NCBI GenBank assembly: GCA_951801245.1
Contig: CATOMC010000015.1
Span: forward strand, 1-45,932
Source of the DNA: an uncultured Lachnospiraceae bacterium
GTDB lineage: Bacteria; Bacillota_A; Clostridia; Lachnospirales; Lachnospiraceae
Direction: 5' to 3'
DNA length: 45,932 nucleotides
Below are positions 26,580 through 34,049 of this stretch, piece after piece. Under the pieces are notes generated by a model. That model saw only the letters and a program-made list of their open reading frames with translations, had not been told where the DNA came from and did not search any database. Made by a program: the position numbers and the translations under genes. Position 1 is the stretch's first letter. The number at the start of each line of letters is the position of its first letter.

Positions 26580-26615
26580 GATATTACATCAAAGTCCAGA
26601 GAGGAGGTGGAGGGA

Positions 26616-26915
26616 ATGGAAGAGAACGTGCAGACAGGAACCTTGATAGACGGTCCGATGAATATACCGATCCAGATGATGTCGCTGACGGACCGTGACG
26701 GCAGGATCACACCCCAGTGGTTCCGGTTGGAAACGCAGGACCACAAGATTCAGATGTGCCGGATCGAGCAGGTGGTGTCCCGTGGAGAGAAGAAATATGT
26801 AGGCGTAAGGGAGAAGCAGTTTGTCTGTAAGATTAGGATGGGCGGTGTATGCAGAACACTTGAAATGCGCTACAGCGTGGAGTCTCAGAAATGGCGTATC
26901 TTCCAGTTCCTATAG
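26616..26915 (+). CDS. Small conserved-looking protein of the SOS cassette, function unknown
   Basis: I do not recognise this 99-residue protein. It has no membrane segment. Its N-terminal part is GTLIDGPMNIPIQMMSLTDR. A middle beta-like part (ITPQWFRLETQDHKIQM, VVSRGEKKYVGVREKQFVC) and a C-terminal TLEMRYSVESQKWRIFQF suggest a compact beta-rich fold. The start is ATG 26616, six bases after GAGGAGGTGG; an in-frame GTG lies at 26607. It ends 2 bases before the DNA polymerase start and follows the SOS box, so it is likely made with the polymerase and may be a partner or regulator of it. This is a guess from context only. Confidence 0.75.
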   Translation: MEENVQTGTLIDGPMNIPIQMMSLTDRDGRITPQWFRLETQDHKIQMCRIEQVVSRGEKKYVGVREKQFVCKIRMGGVCRTLEMRYSVESQKWRIFQFL

Positions 26916-26917
26916 CG

Positions 26918-28216
26918 ATGGGCAAATACGTATTTCACATTGATGTCAACAGTGCCTTTCTCTCCTGGAGTGCGGCATACAGAGTGAACGTGCTGGGAGA
27001 ACAGGAGGATATCAGACAGATACCGAGTATTGTAGGCGGGGATCAGGAGAAACGCCACGGTATTGTCCTTGCCAAAAGCACGCCGGCGAAGAAGTTCGGA
27101 ATACAGACCGGGGAGCCTGTTGTGGCGGCGCTGAGGAAGTGTCCGGGGTTAGTCGTTGTGCCGCCCGATTATGGCTTGTATGTGACTTCTTCCAGGGCCT
27201 TCATCAGGATCCTGCAGGAATACAGCGATCAGGTGATCCAGTACAGCATCGATGAGGCATGGGTGGTATTTGAAGGATTTGAGAAACTATATGGCCGCGA
27301 CCAGATGGTTGCGCTTGCCTATGAATTGAAAGACAGGATCAGGGATGAACTGGGATTTACGGTAAATGTGGGTATTTCCAGTAACTTTTTGTTGTCCAAG
27401 ACAGCGGGGGACTTTTCCAAACCCGATAAAGTGCATACGCTTTTTCCGGAAGAAATCGAGGAGAAGATGTGGCCGCTTCCTGTTTCTGACCTGTTTCTCT
27501 GCGGCCGGTCGACTGTGGAGAAACTGCACCGGCTGGGAATCCGCACAATAGGGGAACTGGCTGTGGCAGATGAGGGGATGATTAACGCTCATCTGAAAAA
27601 GCACGGACATACCATCCAGCAGTTTGCCAGAGGCGGGGATCTGGATGCCGATATGATCTCCCATGAGGCCAACAAAGGCTATGGAAACAGCCTGACAGCC
27701 CCGGTGGATATTGTGACGGAAGAATACGCGAAGCATTTACTTCTTTCCTTAAGTGAGACCGTGGGGACGAGGCTTAGAAGTGACGGTGTGATGATCGGCC
27801 TGGTCAGCGTGCATCTTACGACCTGTGAGTTTCAGCGCATGAACAAGCAGATGCCGTTAGACTCTCCGACCAATACCACGGAGGAGATTTATGAGGCGGC
27901 CTGTCAGATCCTGCGCAAGCTGTGGGATACTAAGACACCCATCCGGCAGATTGGGGTCCATACTTCAAAGGTGCAGGAGGACGCCGCGAGACAGTACAGC
28001 ATCTTTGACATGATGAAAGACGATAAGCAGGAGAAGTTGGAAAAGCTAGACAGGACCATAGACCGGATTCGGCAGCGGTATGGAGAAGACGCCGTATTTC
28101 GCGCCAGCTTCTTAAAGAGCAACGTGTCCCATATGAGCGGCGGGCTGAATAAAGAAAGACGCAGCGGGGTAACCTTGGGGATAGATGTGGAAGGTGAAAA
28201 TGTCAGGAACCTATAA
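26918..28216 (+). CDS. dinB: Y-family DNA polymerase (DinB/UmuC type)
   Basis: This is a translesion DNA polymerase. The 432-residue protein has the catalytic palm motifs FHIDVNSAFLSW (Asp9) and YSIDEAWV (Asp112, Glu113). A helix-hairpin-helix region follows (STVEKLHRLGIRTIGELA), then a little-finger domain (about 245-350) and a C-terminal tail with QYSIFD, which looks like a sliding-clamp binding motif. The Trp-Val-Val after SIDEA in place of the Phe-Leu-Asp of classical DinB puts it nearer the UmuC-like branch seen in Firmicutes. It starts 3 bases after the small gene, under the same LexA-type promoter. Confidence 0.9.
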   Translation: MGKYVFHIDVNSAFLSWSAAYRVNVLGEQEDIRQIPSIVGGDQEKRHGIVLAKSTPAKKFGIQTGEPVVAALRKCPGLVVVPPDYGLYVTSSRAFIRILQEYSDQVIQYSIDEAWVVFEGFEKLYGRDQMVALAYELKDRIRDELGFTVNVGISSNFLLSKTAGDFSKPDKVHTLFPEEIEEKMWPLPVSDLFLCGRSTVEKLHRLGIRTIGELAVADEGMINAHLKKHGHTIQQFARGGDLDADMISHEANKGYGNSLTAPVDIVTEEYAKHLLLSLSETVGTRLRSDGVMIGLVSVHLTTCEFQRMNKQMPLDSPTNTTEEIYEAACQILRKLWDTKTPIRQIGVHTSKVQEDAARQYSIFDMMKDDKQEKLEKLDRTIDRIRQRYGEDAVFRASFLKSNVSHMSGGLNKERRSGVTLGIDVEGENVRNL

Positions 28217-28243
28217 AGATTCTGATAACAGGATGGGAGAGCC

Positions 28244-28840
28244 ATGTGCGGAAGATTTTATATAGACGATGAGACGGCACGTCAGATAGAGCGGATAGCC
28301 GCAAGGATCGATCGAAAGACAGCAAAAACAGGAGATGTGCACCCCTCGGAGCCGGCACTGATCCTGCGGGCAGATCATGACAGTATGGCGGCGGAAGTGC
28401 TAAAATGGGGCTACGAGTCCGCAAGGAAGAATACGCTGCTCTTTAACGCCAGGAGTGAGACCGTGAAACAGCGGCCGATGTTTCGTTATGATTATGAAAC
28501 CCACCGCTGTCTGATCCCGGCGGATAAATTTTATGAATGGAAAGATACGGGAGCTAAGAAAAAGGAGAAGTATGAGTTCTTTCTGCCGGACGGTATCTTG
28601 TATCTGGCAGGTATTTATCATAAAGATCCGGCAGGCGACCGGTTCAGCATCCTCACCAGGGAAGCGGAAGGCTGTATGACAGGAATACACAGCCGCATGC
28701 CGCTCATCCTCCTAAAGGAGGATATGGAGCGGTGGCTGTTTTCGCAGCCAGAGGCTGATAAGCTGTTGGACAGACATTTTACCGGTCTGCAGAGGAAGAA
28801 GAGTGAGGCAGACGGGTACCAGCAGATGTGTTTGTTTTAA
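28244..28840 (+). CDS. yedK: SRAP-domain protein (YedK/HMCES), SOS-associated
   Basis: SRAP proteins form a covalent thiazolidine link to abasic sites in single-stranded DNA and shield them. The 198-residue protein keeps the active site: Cys2 in MCGRF, Asn68 (FNARSET), Glu98 (FYEW) and His149 (GIHSRMPLIL). It follows dinB by 27 bases, so it is probably in the same SOS operon. This pairing is a known gene neighbourhood for the family. GGGAGAGCC precedes the ATG. Confidence 0.93.
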   Translation: MCGRFYIDDETARQIERIAARIDRKTAKTGDVHPSEPALILRADHDSMAAEVLKWGYESARKNTLLFNARSETVKQRPMFRYDYETHRCLIPADKFYEWKDTGAKKKEKYEFFLPDGILYLAGIYHKDPAGDRFSILTREAEGCMTGIHSRMPLILLKEDMERWLFSQPEADKLLDRHFTGLQRKKSEADGYQQMCLF

Positions 28841-28845
28841 AAGAT

Positions 28846-29143
28846 TTATCGGATGTCATTAAACAGATGACGGACTGTTTCTCCGGAAGTAATCGTCCGG
28901 ATTACACGGGCCGGAACGCCTGCGGCAAAGGAATTGGCCGGGATATCGCGCGTGGGCCTGGCATAGCATAACCGTTCCACGCTGTCCTGGCAGACGACAC
29001 CCCGCCTCCTCCTCTGCAAGCATGGGATGAAGCGGGGTCACGATTGTAGTATTGGGTCCGAAATCCTTGTTTTTCTTTGCAACCAGTTCCGGCACTTCCG
29101 AGGCAAAAAGCTTTCCGCTAAAAATCCGTTGTTCCTCCGTCAT
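28846..29143 (-). pseudogene. Remnant of a maltose/galactoside O-acetyltransferase (LacA/NodL family)
   Basis: On the minus strand a strong ribosome site (AAGGAGG) precedes an ATG at 29143 and the start TEEQRIFSGKLFASEVPELV. This matches the N-terminus of sugar O-acetyltransferases. The frame then jumps to FGPNTTIVTPLHPMLAEEE, so about 85 residues of the middle are missing. A shifted frame gives RDIPANSFAAGVPARVIR near 28930-28990, the hexapeptide-repeat end. The full family is about 190-200 residues. Internal deletions plus a frameshift make this a broken gene; the intact-looking 94-residue reading is the wrong frame at its end. Confidence 0.8.
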
Positions 29144-29408
29144 ATTTCAAAACCTCCTTTTTCACTCTGACTTTTATGATTTTGCTCTGCGTAATCTCGA
29201 TCTGTAGAAGTATTTCTCACACCAACATAGCAGGAATAAAGGAACAATTCAATGCTGGATAGTTATTTCTCAAATAACAGCAATGATATAGGGGAATGAT
29301 TCTGCAATGTGTATAAACACACAGCCTCTTTTCTGAAAATTTTTCGTAACATGAAAAATTTTCCATATTCTGCTGCGCAGTATCGTCTGTTGCCGGGACA
29401 CCGGAATC
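29144..29408 (+). other. Intergenic region between acetyltransferase remnant and LacI gene
   Basis: This AT-rich 265-base stretch has no gene that I can support. It holds the ribosome site of the acetyltransferase remnant on the minus strand. It also has GAAAATTTTTC (29335-29345) and ATGAAAAATTTTC (29351-29363), plus TGTGT-ATAA-ACACA (29308-29321). None can be assigned. Confidence 0.5.
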
Positions 29409-30404
29409 CTATTGGGGTGCAGTAGATTCCCGGATGACCAGTTCCGTGCCCAGGATCAGCGGCTTGGGGGTGATTTCCGGATTATGGATCATTTCCACCA
29501 GAAGTTCACAGGAGGAGTAACCTTCCTGAAAACTGGGCTGGCTGACAGTTGTGATAGAGGGAGTGGTCAGCATGGAAAAGTCAATATTATCAAAGCCGAC
29601 GACCATGATATCGCGGGGGATCCTGAGGTTGTATTTCTTGGCGGCGCGGATCACGGTGGCGGCAAATACATCGGAGATCACGAAAAAGGCATTCGGGTGA
29701 GGATCGGAATTTAAAAGTCTGCACACGGCGGAGTAAGCCATTTCATAGTTGACAGCGGGCAGGGAGACAATCCAGCTTTGGGGAATGAAGATATCTCTGC
29801 CCTGTAGCACATTGAGAAAGCCTTCCTGGCGTTTCCTGGCATAGTTGAAGCTGTAGGGGCCGTTGATCATGGAGATTTTATTACGGCCGCAGGACAGCAG
29901 GTATTCGGTTGCCATTTCAGCGGCGGCTACATCATCGATCGTGACATAAGGATAATCAGAATGATCATTGTATTCGCAGCACTGGATCAGGGGGACGATG
30001 GCGGCTATCTGTTCCAGATAATCTTCATGTACGCAGTTGGCCAGAATGACGCCGGCCGCATTGCTGGTATGAAGAAGGTTACAGAAACTGCCGATGGTAT
30101 TGCGGTTTATGGGCGTTATATTGATCAGCAGATCATATCCGTGTGCCTGGGCGGAAGTGTTTGCTCCGCGTATCACTTCCCGATAGAAAGCGTTACTGAT
30201 CTCCGGAAGGTTTAAGATGATCGTTTTGCGAGAGGGAATGTCCGGCGTTGGCTCAAATTCATAGCCGAGAGCGGACATGGCATCTTCTACCTGTTGTACG
30301 GTTTCAGGTCTGACTAAAGAGCGGTGGTTGATCACACGGGATACGGTGGCGGCAGACACACCGGCTTTGCGTGAAATATCTGTGATGGTTATCTTTTTTT
30401 TCAT
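29409..30404 (-). CDS. LacI-family transcriptional regulator
   Basis: This regulator of about 331 residues has an N-terminal LacI helix-turn-helix (ITDISRKAGVSAATVSRVIN, about 5-24) and hinge. A periplasmic-binding-like sugar-sensing domain follows (about 60-330; MVVGFDNIDFSMLTTPSITT near the end). It is divergent from the carbohydrate operon at 30762 and most likely represses it and itself, lifting on inducer binding. Its ATG at 30404 follows AAAGGAA by 12 bases; a TTG at 30416 is the alternative. The inducer is unknown. Confidence 0.93.
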   Translation of the reverse strand: MKKKITITDISRKAGVSAATVSRVINHRSLVRPETVQQVEDAMSALGYEFEPTPDIPSRKTIILNLPEISNAFYREVIRGANTSAQAHGYDLLINITPINRNTIGSFCNLLHTSNAAGVILANCVHEDYLEQIAAIVPLIQCCEYNDHSDYPYVTIDDVAAAEMATEYLLSCGRNKISMINGPYSFNYARKRQEGFLNVLQGRDIFIPQSWIVSLPAVNYEMAYSAVCRLLNSDPHPNAFFVISDVFAATVIRAAKKYNLRIPRDIMVVGFDNIDFSMLTTPSITTVSQPSFQEGYSSCELLVEMIHNPEITPKPLILGTELVIRESTAPQ

Positions 30405-30496
30405 AACATGCAGCAATTCCTTTCTTTACTCTTCTTGACGAGTATTCCGCCAATACCCCATGTTTCCGCTTATGTGGGATTTCTATGTTGATTGAT

Positions 30497-30525
30497 ATTG
30501 TAGTACAATTCAGTGCTTTTGTAAA
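30497..30525 (-). promoter_or_regulatory. Candidate promoter of the LacI-family gene
   Basis: On the minus strand TTTACA and TACAAT are separated by 17 bases (plus coordinates 30520-30525 and 30497-30502). The -10 lies in the palindrome ATTGTA-G-TACAAT and the -35 lies in the left operator-like palindrome, so the gene could control itself. Confidence 0.55.
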
Positions 30526-30531
30526 CAAAAG
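30516..30531. promoter_or_regulatory. Operator-like palindrome O1
   Basis: CTTTTGT and ACAAAAG are perfect inverted repeats around AA. The core TTGTAAACAA recurs exactly 76 bases away at 30595-30604. The site covers the -35 of the regulator's promoter. Confidence 0.5.
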
Positions 30532-30592
30532 GAATCTAATATATTTTTTGGAATGAAAAATATATGAAAAATTTTCAGAAAAATTTTAATAT

Positions 30593-30606
30593 TGTTGTAA
30601 ACAACA
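30593..30606. promoter_or_regulatory. Operator-like palindrome O2
   Basis: TGTTGT and ACAACA are perfect inverted repeats around AA, with the same 10-base core TTGTAAACAA as O1. It sits directly before TATAAA (30607-30612) and 27 bases before TATAAT (30633-30638), the two possible -10 elements of the forward operon. It is a natural repressor site. Confidence 0.5.
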
Positions 30607-30638
30607 TATAAAAAATGACAACAACACCTAGATATAAT
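30607..30638 (+). promoter_or_regulatory. Candidate -10 elements of the carbohydrate operon
   Basis: TATAAA (30607-30612) or the perfect TATAAT (30633-30638) could be the -10. Neither has a good -35 at 17 bases (TTTTAA and AAAAAA), so the promoter may need an activator or be weak. I cannot choose between them. Confidence 0.4.
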
Positions 30639-30761
30639 TAACGAAATGTACAAAATACACAAAAAATAGATTGATTTAAGGAATAATATGTCCTATTATA
30701 GCAACGAAGAGAGAAAAATATTTCAGAAAATATGAAAATATTATGAAAGGAGAGACGGTAA

Positions 30762-31793
30762 ATGCGGGTAGGAATCATAGGATGCGGAAAAATAGCACAG
30801 GTTCGTCATATTCCGGAGTATTGTGCCAATGAAAAGGTTAAGATGGGCGGATACTTTGACTTTAATCTGGAAAGAGCCAGGGAACTGGCGGAGAAGTTTG
30901 GGGGCAGGGTGTACGAATCCGTTGAGGAAATGCTTGCAGATCCGGCAATAGATGCGGTGAGCGTGTGTGTGGCAAATAATGCACATGCCGAGACTACAAT
31001 CAAAGCACTTCAGGCGGGTAAGCATGTCCTGTGCGAGAAGCCTATGGCGGTCACTCTGGAAGACTGTGTACGGATGACGCAGGAGGCAGACAAAGAGGGT
31101 AAGATTTTGATGATAGGTCAGAACCAGCGTTTTGCCAAAGCTCACAGGAAAGCGAAGGAGCTTATCAGGGAAGGTGCTATCGGAGACGTGATCACATTCA
31201 AGACCAGTTTCGGTCACGGCGGGCCGGAGACCTGGAGTATCGATCCTGGTGTGAACAGTTGGTTCTTCGACCGGAAGAAAGCGGCGATGGGCGCCATGGC
31301 GGATCTGGGAATACATAAGACGGATCTGATCCAGTTCCTTTTGGACAGCAGGATTGTAGAGACGACGGCCAGGGTGGTCACATTGGATAAGAAGGATGCG
31401 TCAGGCAGTCTGATCGGTGTGGATGATAATGCCATCTGCATCTATAGAATGGAAAATGGGGTGCTTGGGACGATGACAGCTAGCTGGACATATTATGGGG
31501 AGGAAGATAACTCTACTATATTATATGGAAGCAGGGGAATCATGAAAATCTATGACAATCCGGATTATGCGATTGTCATCATCACCAAAGACGGCGAGAA
31601 GATTCTGTATGATATCGACCAGATTCAGACCAACGATCATCAGACCAAGTCAGGTGTTATCGATGAGTTTGTCGAAGCAGTCACACAAAATCGGAAATCC
31701 CTGGTGGAGGGAAGTGACGTACTCAATGCGATGAAGGCCGTATTTGCCAGTCTGGAATCCAGTGAGAAAGGGATGACGGTAACGGTCGTTTAG
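30762..31793 (+). CDS. Gfo/Idh/MocA-family NAD(P)-dependent oxidoreductase
   Basis: This sugar or cyclitol dehydrogenase has 343 residues, with a Rossmann start GIIGCGKIAQVRHI (4-17) and LCEKPMAVTLEDC (about 88-100), the catalytic-lysine region. A C-terminal domain has GAMADLGIHKTDL. It is first in the operon and its job is probably to oxidise a sugar, inositol or aldose taken up by the ABC importer. The substrate is not readable. GAAAGGAGAG precedes the ATG. Confidence 0.9.
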   Translation: MRVGIIGCGKIAQVRHIPEYCANEKVKMGGYFDFNLERARELAEKFGGRVYESVEEMLADPAIDAVSVCVANNAHAETTIKALQAGKHVLCEKPMAVTLEDCVRMTQEADKEGKILMIGQNQRFAKAHRKAKELIREGAIGDVITFKTSFGHGGPETWSIDPGVNSWFFDRKKAAMGAMADLGIHKTDLIQFLLDSRIVETTARVVTLDKKDASGSLIGVDDNAICIYRMENGVLGTMTASWTYYGEEDNSTILYGSRGIMKIYDNPDYAIVIITKDGEKILYDIDQIQTNDHQTKSGVIDEFVEAVTQNRKSLVEGSDVLNAMKAVFASLESSEKGMTVTVV

Positions 31794-31858
31794 AATGGGA
31801 ACAGGGGTTTTGGCATATTGATTTGAGATTATGCGAAGCACAATCAAGGAGGTAGAGC

Positions 31859-32773
31859 ATGAAATTAGGTTTGTTGAGTGCCATTTTAGACGGATGGTCA
31901 TTTGAAGAAATGATAGATGTGGCATCCGATATGGGGTTTGCCTGTGTGGAGGCAGCGTGCTGGCCCCAGGGCAAAGCGGAACGCAGGTATGCGGGGGTGA
32001 GCCATATTGATGTAGCGCATCTGGATGAAAAGAAAGCGGAGCAAATCCTTGCTTATTGCCACAAGAAGCATGTGGAACTGTCTGCCCTGGGTTATTATCC
32101 GAACGTGATGGATGCTGACCTTGAGAAAAGGGAAGCCTGCATCGGGCATCTTTTGAAGGTGATTGATGCCAGCGCGCTTCTAAAGGTCAGTCTGGTGACT
32201 ACCTTTATCGGCAGGGATCAGTACCAGTCGGTGGAGAAGAATCTGGAACTGGTGAAAGAAATCTGGCCGTCGATACTTGCACATGCAAAGGAGCGGGGTG
32301 TGAGGATTGCAATCGAGAACTGCCCGATGCTTTTCGGAGAAGATCAGTGGCCGGGCGGGCATAATCTGATGACCACACCGGAAAACTGGAGAAAGATTTT
32401 CGATATCCTTCCGTATGACAATCTGGGAATCAACTATGATCCGTCTCATTTTGTATGGCAGATGGTTGATTATATTCAGCCGCTCTATGAGTTTCAGGAC
32501 AAGATATTCCATGTGCATTATAAGGATATCAAATTATATCCGGAGCGGCTTAAGAGAGTGGGAACCTTGGCATATCCGTTAGAGTATATGTCTCCCAAGA
32601 TTCCCGGGCTTGGTGATGTGGACTGGGCAGCCTATGTGAGTGCCCTCACGGATATCGGGTATGAAGGATGCACCTGTATTGAGGTGGAAGATAAGGCGTT
32701 TGAGGGCAGCAGGGAGAGGATTTTAGACAGTATCAGGCTGTCCAAACGGTATCTGGAGCAGTTTGTAATTTAG
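31859..32773 (+). CDS. Sugar phosphate isomerase/epimerase-like TIM-barrel protein
   Basis: This 304-residue protein belongs to the xylose isomerase-like TIM-barrel superfamily. Metal-ligand style motifs are AIENCPMLFGEDQW, GINYDPSHFVWQM, FHVHYKDIKL and CIEVEDKAF. Relatives include IolE/IolI and other epimerases or dehydratases of sugar and inositol breakdown, so it fits a step after the dehydrogenase. AAGGAGGTAG precedes the ATG. Confidence 0.88.
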   Translation: MKLGLLSAILDGWSFEEMIDVASDMGFACVEAACWPQGKAERRYAGVSHIDVAHLDEKKAEQILAYCHKKHVELSALGYYPNVMDADLEKREACIGHLLKVIDASALLKVSLVTTFIGRDQYQSVEKNLELVKEIWPSILAHAKERGVRIAIENCPMLFGEDQWPGGHNLMTTPENWRKIFDILPYDNLGINYDPSHFVWQMVDYIQPLYEFQDKIFHVHYKDIKLYPERLKRVGTLAYPLEYMSPKIPGLGDVDWAAYVSALTDIGYEGCTCIEVEDKAFEGSRERILDSIRLSKRYLEQFVI

Positions 32774-32807
32774 CATTACATAAATAAGAAAATGGAGGAA
32801 AGAAGTT

Positions 32808-33971
32808 ATGAAGAAGAAAATGGTAGCAATTCTCATGTCGATTGCAATGATCGCAGCATGTACGGCCGGATGCGGCAGCTCCGGCAGTACGGATGCCGGC
32901 AGTGACACACAGGGCGCGGCACAGGAGAGTGGGACACAGGAGAATGAGGTACAGGAAAACACTGAACAGGAAAGTCCTGCGCAGGAGACGAACGGTGCAG
33001 GGAAACACATTTATGTGCTGACAGCACCGGAGGACCACGGTTGGACCGGTTCCGTAGCCAAGTTTGCGAAGGAGAAGATCGAGGAAGTGAACGGAGCAGG
33101 CACTTATGAGGCAGAGCTGATCACTTCTGCCACAGCGGCAGAACAGATCACGAACATCGAGGATATCATTTCCAGAGGAGAAAGCGATATCGCTGTTGTC
33201 ATTCAGCCAATCGATGATACTGTACAGTCTGCCATTCAGGGACTTGCAGATGCACAGATCCCATATGTTGCTTTTGACCGCATTATCGATGGTGTGGCTT
33301 CTTCCGCAGTGGCCAATGTAAAAGGCGATAATGAAGGTATCGGTGTGGCAGCGGCAGCGTATTATGTATCCCTTGGCATGAAGCCGGGTGACAAGGTGTA
33401 TGTCTATCAGGGAGATACGTCCTCCGTTACGACCCTTCGTGATCAGGGCTTTACGAAGTATCTGACAGGTGAGGCAGAGTTTGAGGGACAAAAGATTGAT
33501 GATTCTGCGAAATGGTCAGAGGCTGACCTTTCCTCCATCACGTATTCCGGCGCCATGAACTGGAGCCGTTCCGATACCAAGACTTCCTTTGAGTCCCTTA
33601 TGGGCGACAAGTCGAATGCAGAGATTAGATGGTTTTATGCAGAGGACGATGAACTGGCAATGGGGATTCTGGAAGCATTAAACGGCGGCGGTATCGATGA
33701 CGCAACCAAAGAGGCGTTCCTGGCAAATAAACCGGCCATCAGCGGCTGTGGTGGACTGGAAGAGTTCTATGCCGTACTGCGGGGAGAATCCTATGCGGAT
33801 ATCGCAGGAAACTGCTCCGGCCTTGTGTCTGTTACCTATAGTCCGTCCATGATCCAGACTGCTATTCAGGATATGGTCGATTACCTGGATGGAAAAGAAG
33901 TCACACAAGATCATGTGATCGCATGTGAAAATGTAACTTCTGAGAATGTGAGTGAGTATCCGTCATTCTAA
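32808..33971 (+). CDS. Sugar-binding lipoprotein of an ABC transporter (RbsB-like)
   Basis: This 387-residue exported protein has a lipoprotein signal with two possible lipid-attachment cysteines (Cys18 in IAAC, Cys22 in TAGC; Cys22 before GSSGS looks most usual). A low-complexity Glu/Gln/Ser-rich linker (25-63) leads to a periplasmic-binding domain typical of ribose/galactose/inositol binders (AEQITNIEDIISRGESDIAV). It delivers substrate to the importer encoded after it. The ligand is unknown. Confidence 0.88.
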   Translation: MKKKMVAILMSIAMIAACTAGCGSSGSTDAGSDTQGAAQESGTQENEVQENTEQESPAQETNGAGKHIYVLTAPEDHGWTGSVAKFAKEKIEEVNGAGTYEAELITSATAAEQITNIEDIISRGESDIAVVIQPIDDTVQSAIQGLADAQIPYVAFDRIIDGVASSAVANVKGDNEGIGVAAAAYYVSLGMKPGDKVYVYQGDTSSVTTLRDQGFTKYLTGEAEFEGQKIDDSAKWSEADLSSITYSGAMNWSRSDTKTSFESLMGDKSNAEIRWFYAEDDELAMGILEALNGGGIDDATKEAFLANKPAISGCGGLEEFYAVLRGESYADIAGNCSGLVSVTYSPSMIQTAIQDMVDYLDGKEVTQDHVIACENVTSENVSEYPSF

Positions 33972-34003
33972 TTGGTAAATGGTGCACTGGTAACCATCAG
34001 AAA

Positions 34004-34029
34004 GGGGCTGTCATGTGGCGGCCCCGTTT
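34004..34029 (+). terminator. Intra-operon GC hairpin after the binding-protein gene
   Basis: GGGGCTG (34004-34010) pairs with CGGCCCC (34019-34025) around an 8-base loop, followed by GTTT. Such hairpins between a binding-protein gene and its ATPase gene often give partial termination or mRNA protection, so that more binding protein is made. Confidence 0.5.
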
Positions 34030-34049
34030 AAAATATAGGAGGAATAGGA

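Larger units (their letters stand above)
30405..30761 (+). other. Divergent control region of the LacI-type carbohydrate operon
   Basis: This 357-base AT-rich region contains no gene. It holds two copies of the palindromic core TTGTAAACAA, a minus-strand promoter for the regulator and at least one forward promoter. There is also a TGAAAA-A-TTTTCA palindrome at 30565-30577. The regulator sites are listed separately. Confidence 0.7.

Noticed and set aside
28859..29143. An intact 94-residue gene on the minus strand
   Set aside because: Its C-terminal half is in the wrong frame; the other frame shows the acetyltransferase end. It is a remnant.
29412..29714. Open frames opposite the LacI-family gene
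   Set aside because: They are antisense shadows without ribosome sites or recognisable motifs.
29335..30577. GAAAA-TTTTC type palindromes at 29335, 29351 and 30565
   Set aside because: They are AT-rich and short, expected by chance in such regions, and not in a consistent position relative to promoters.
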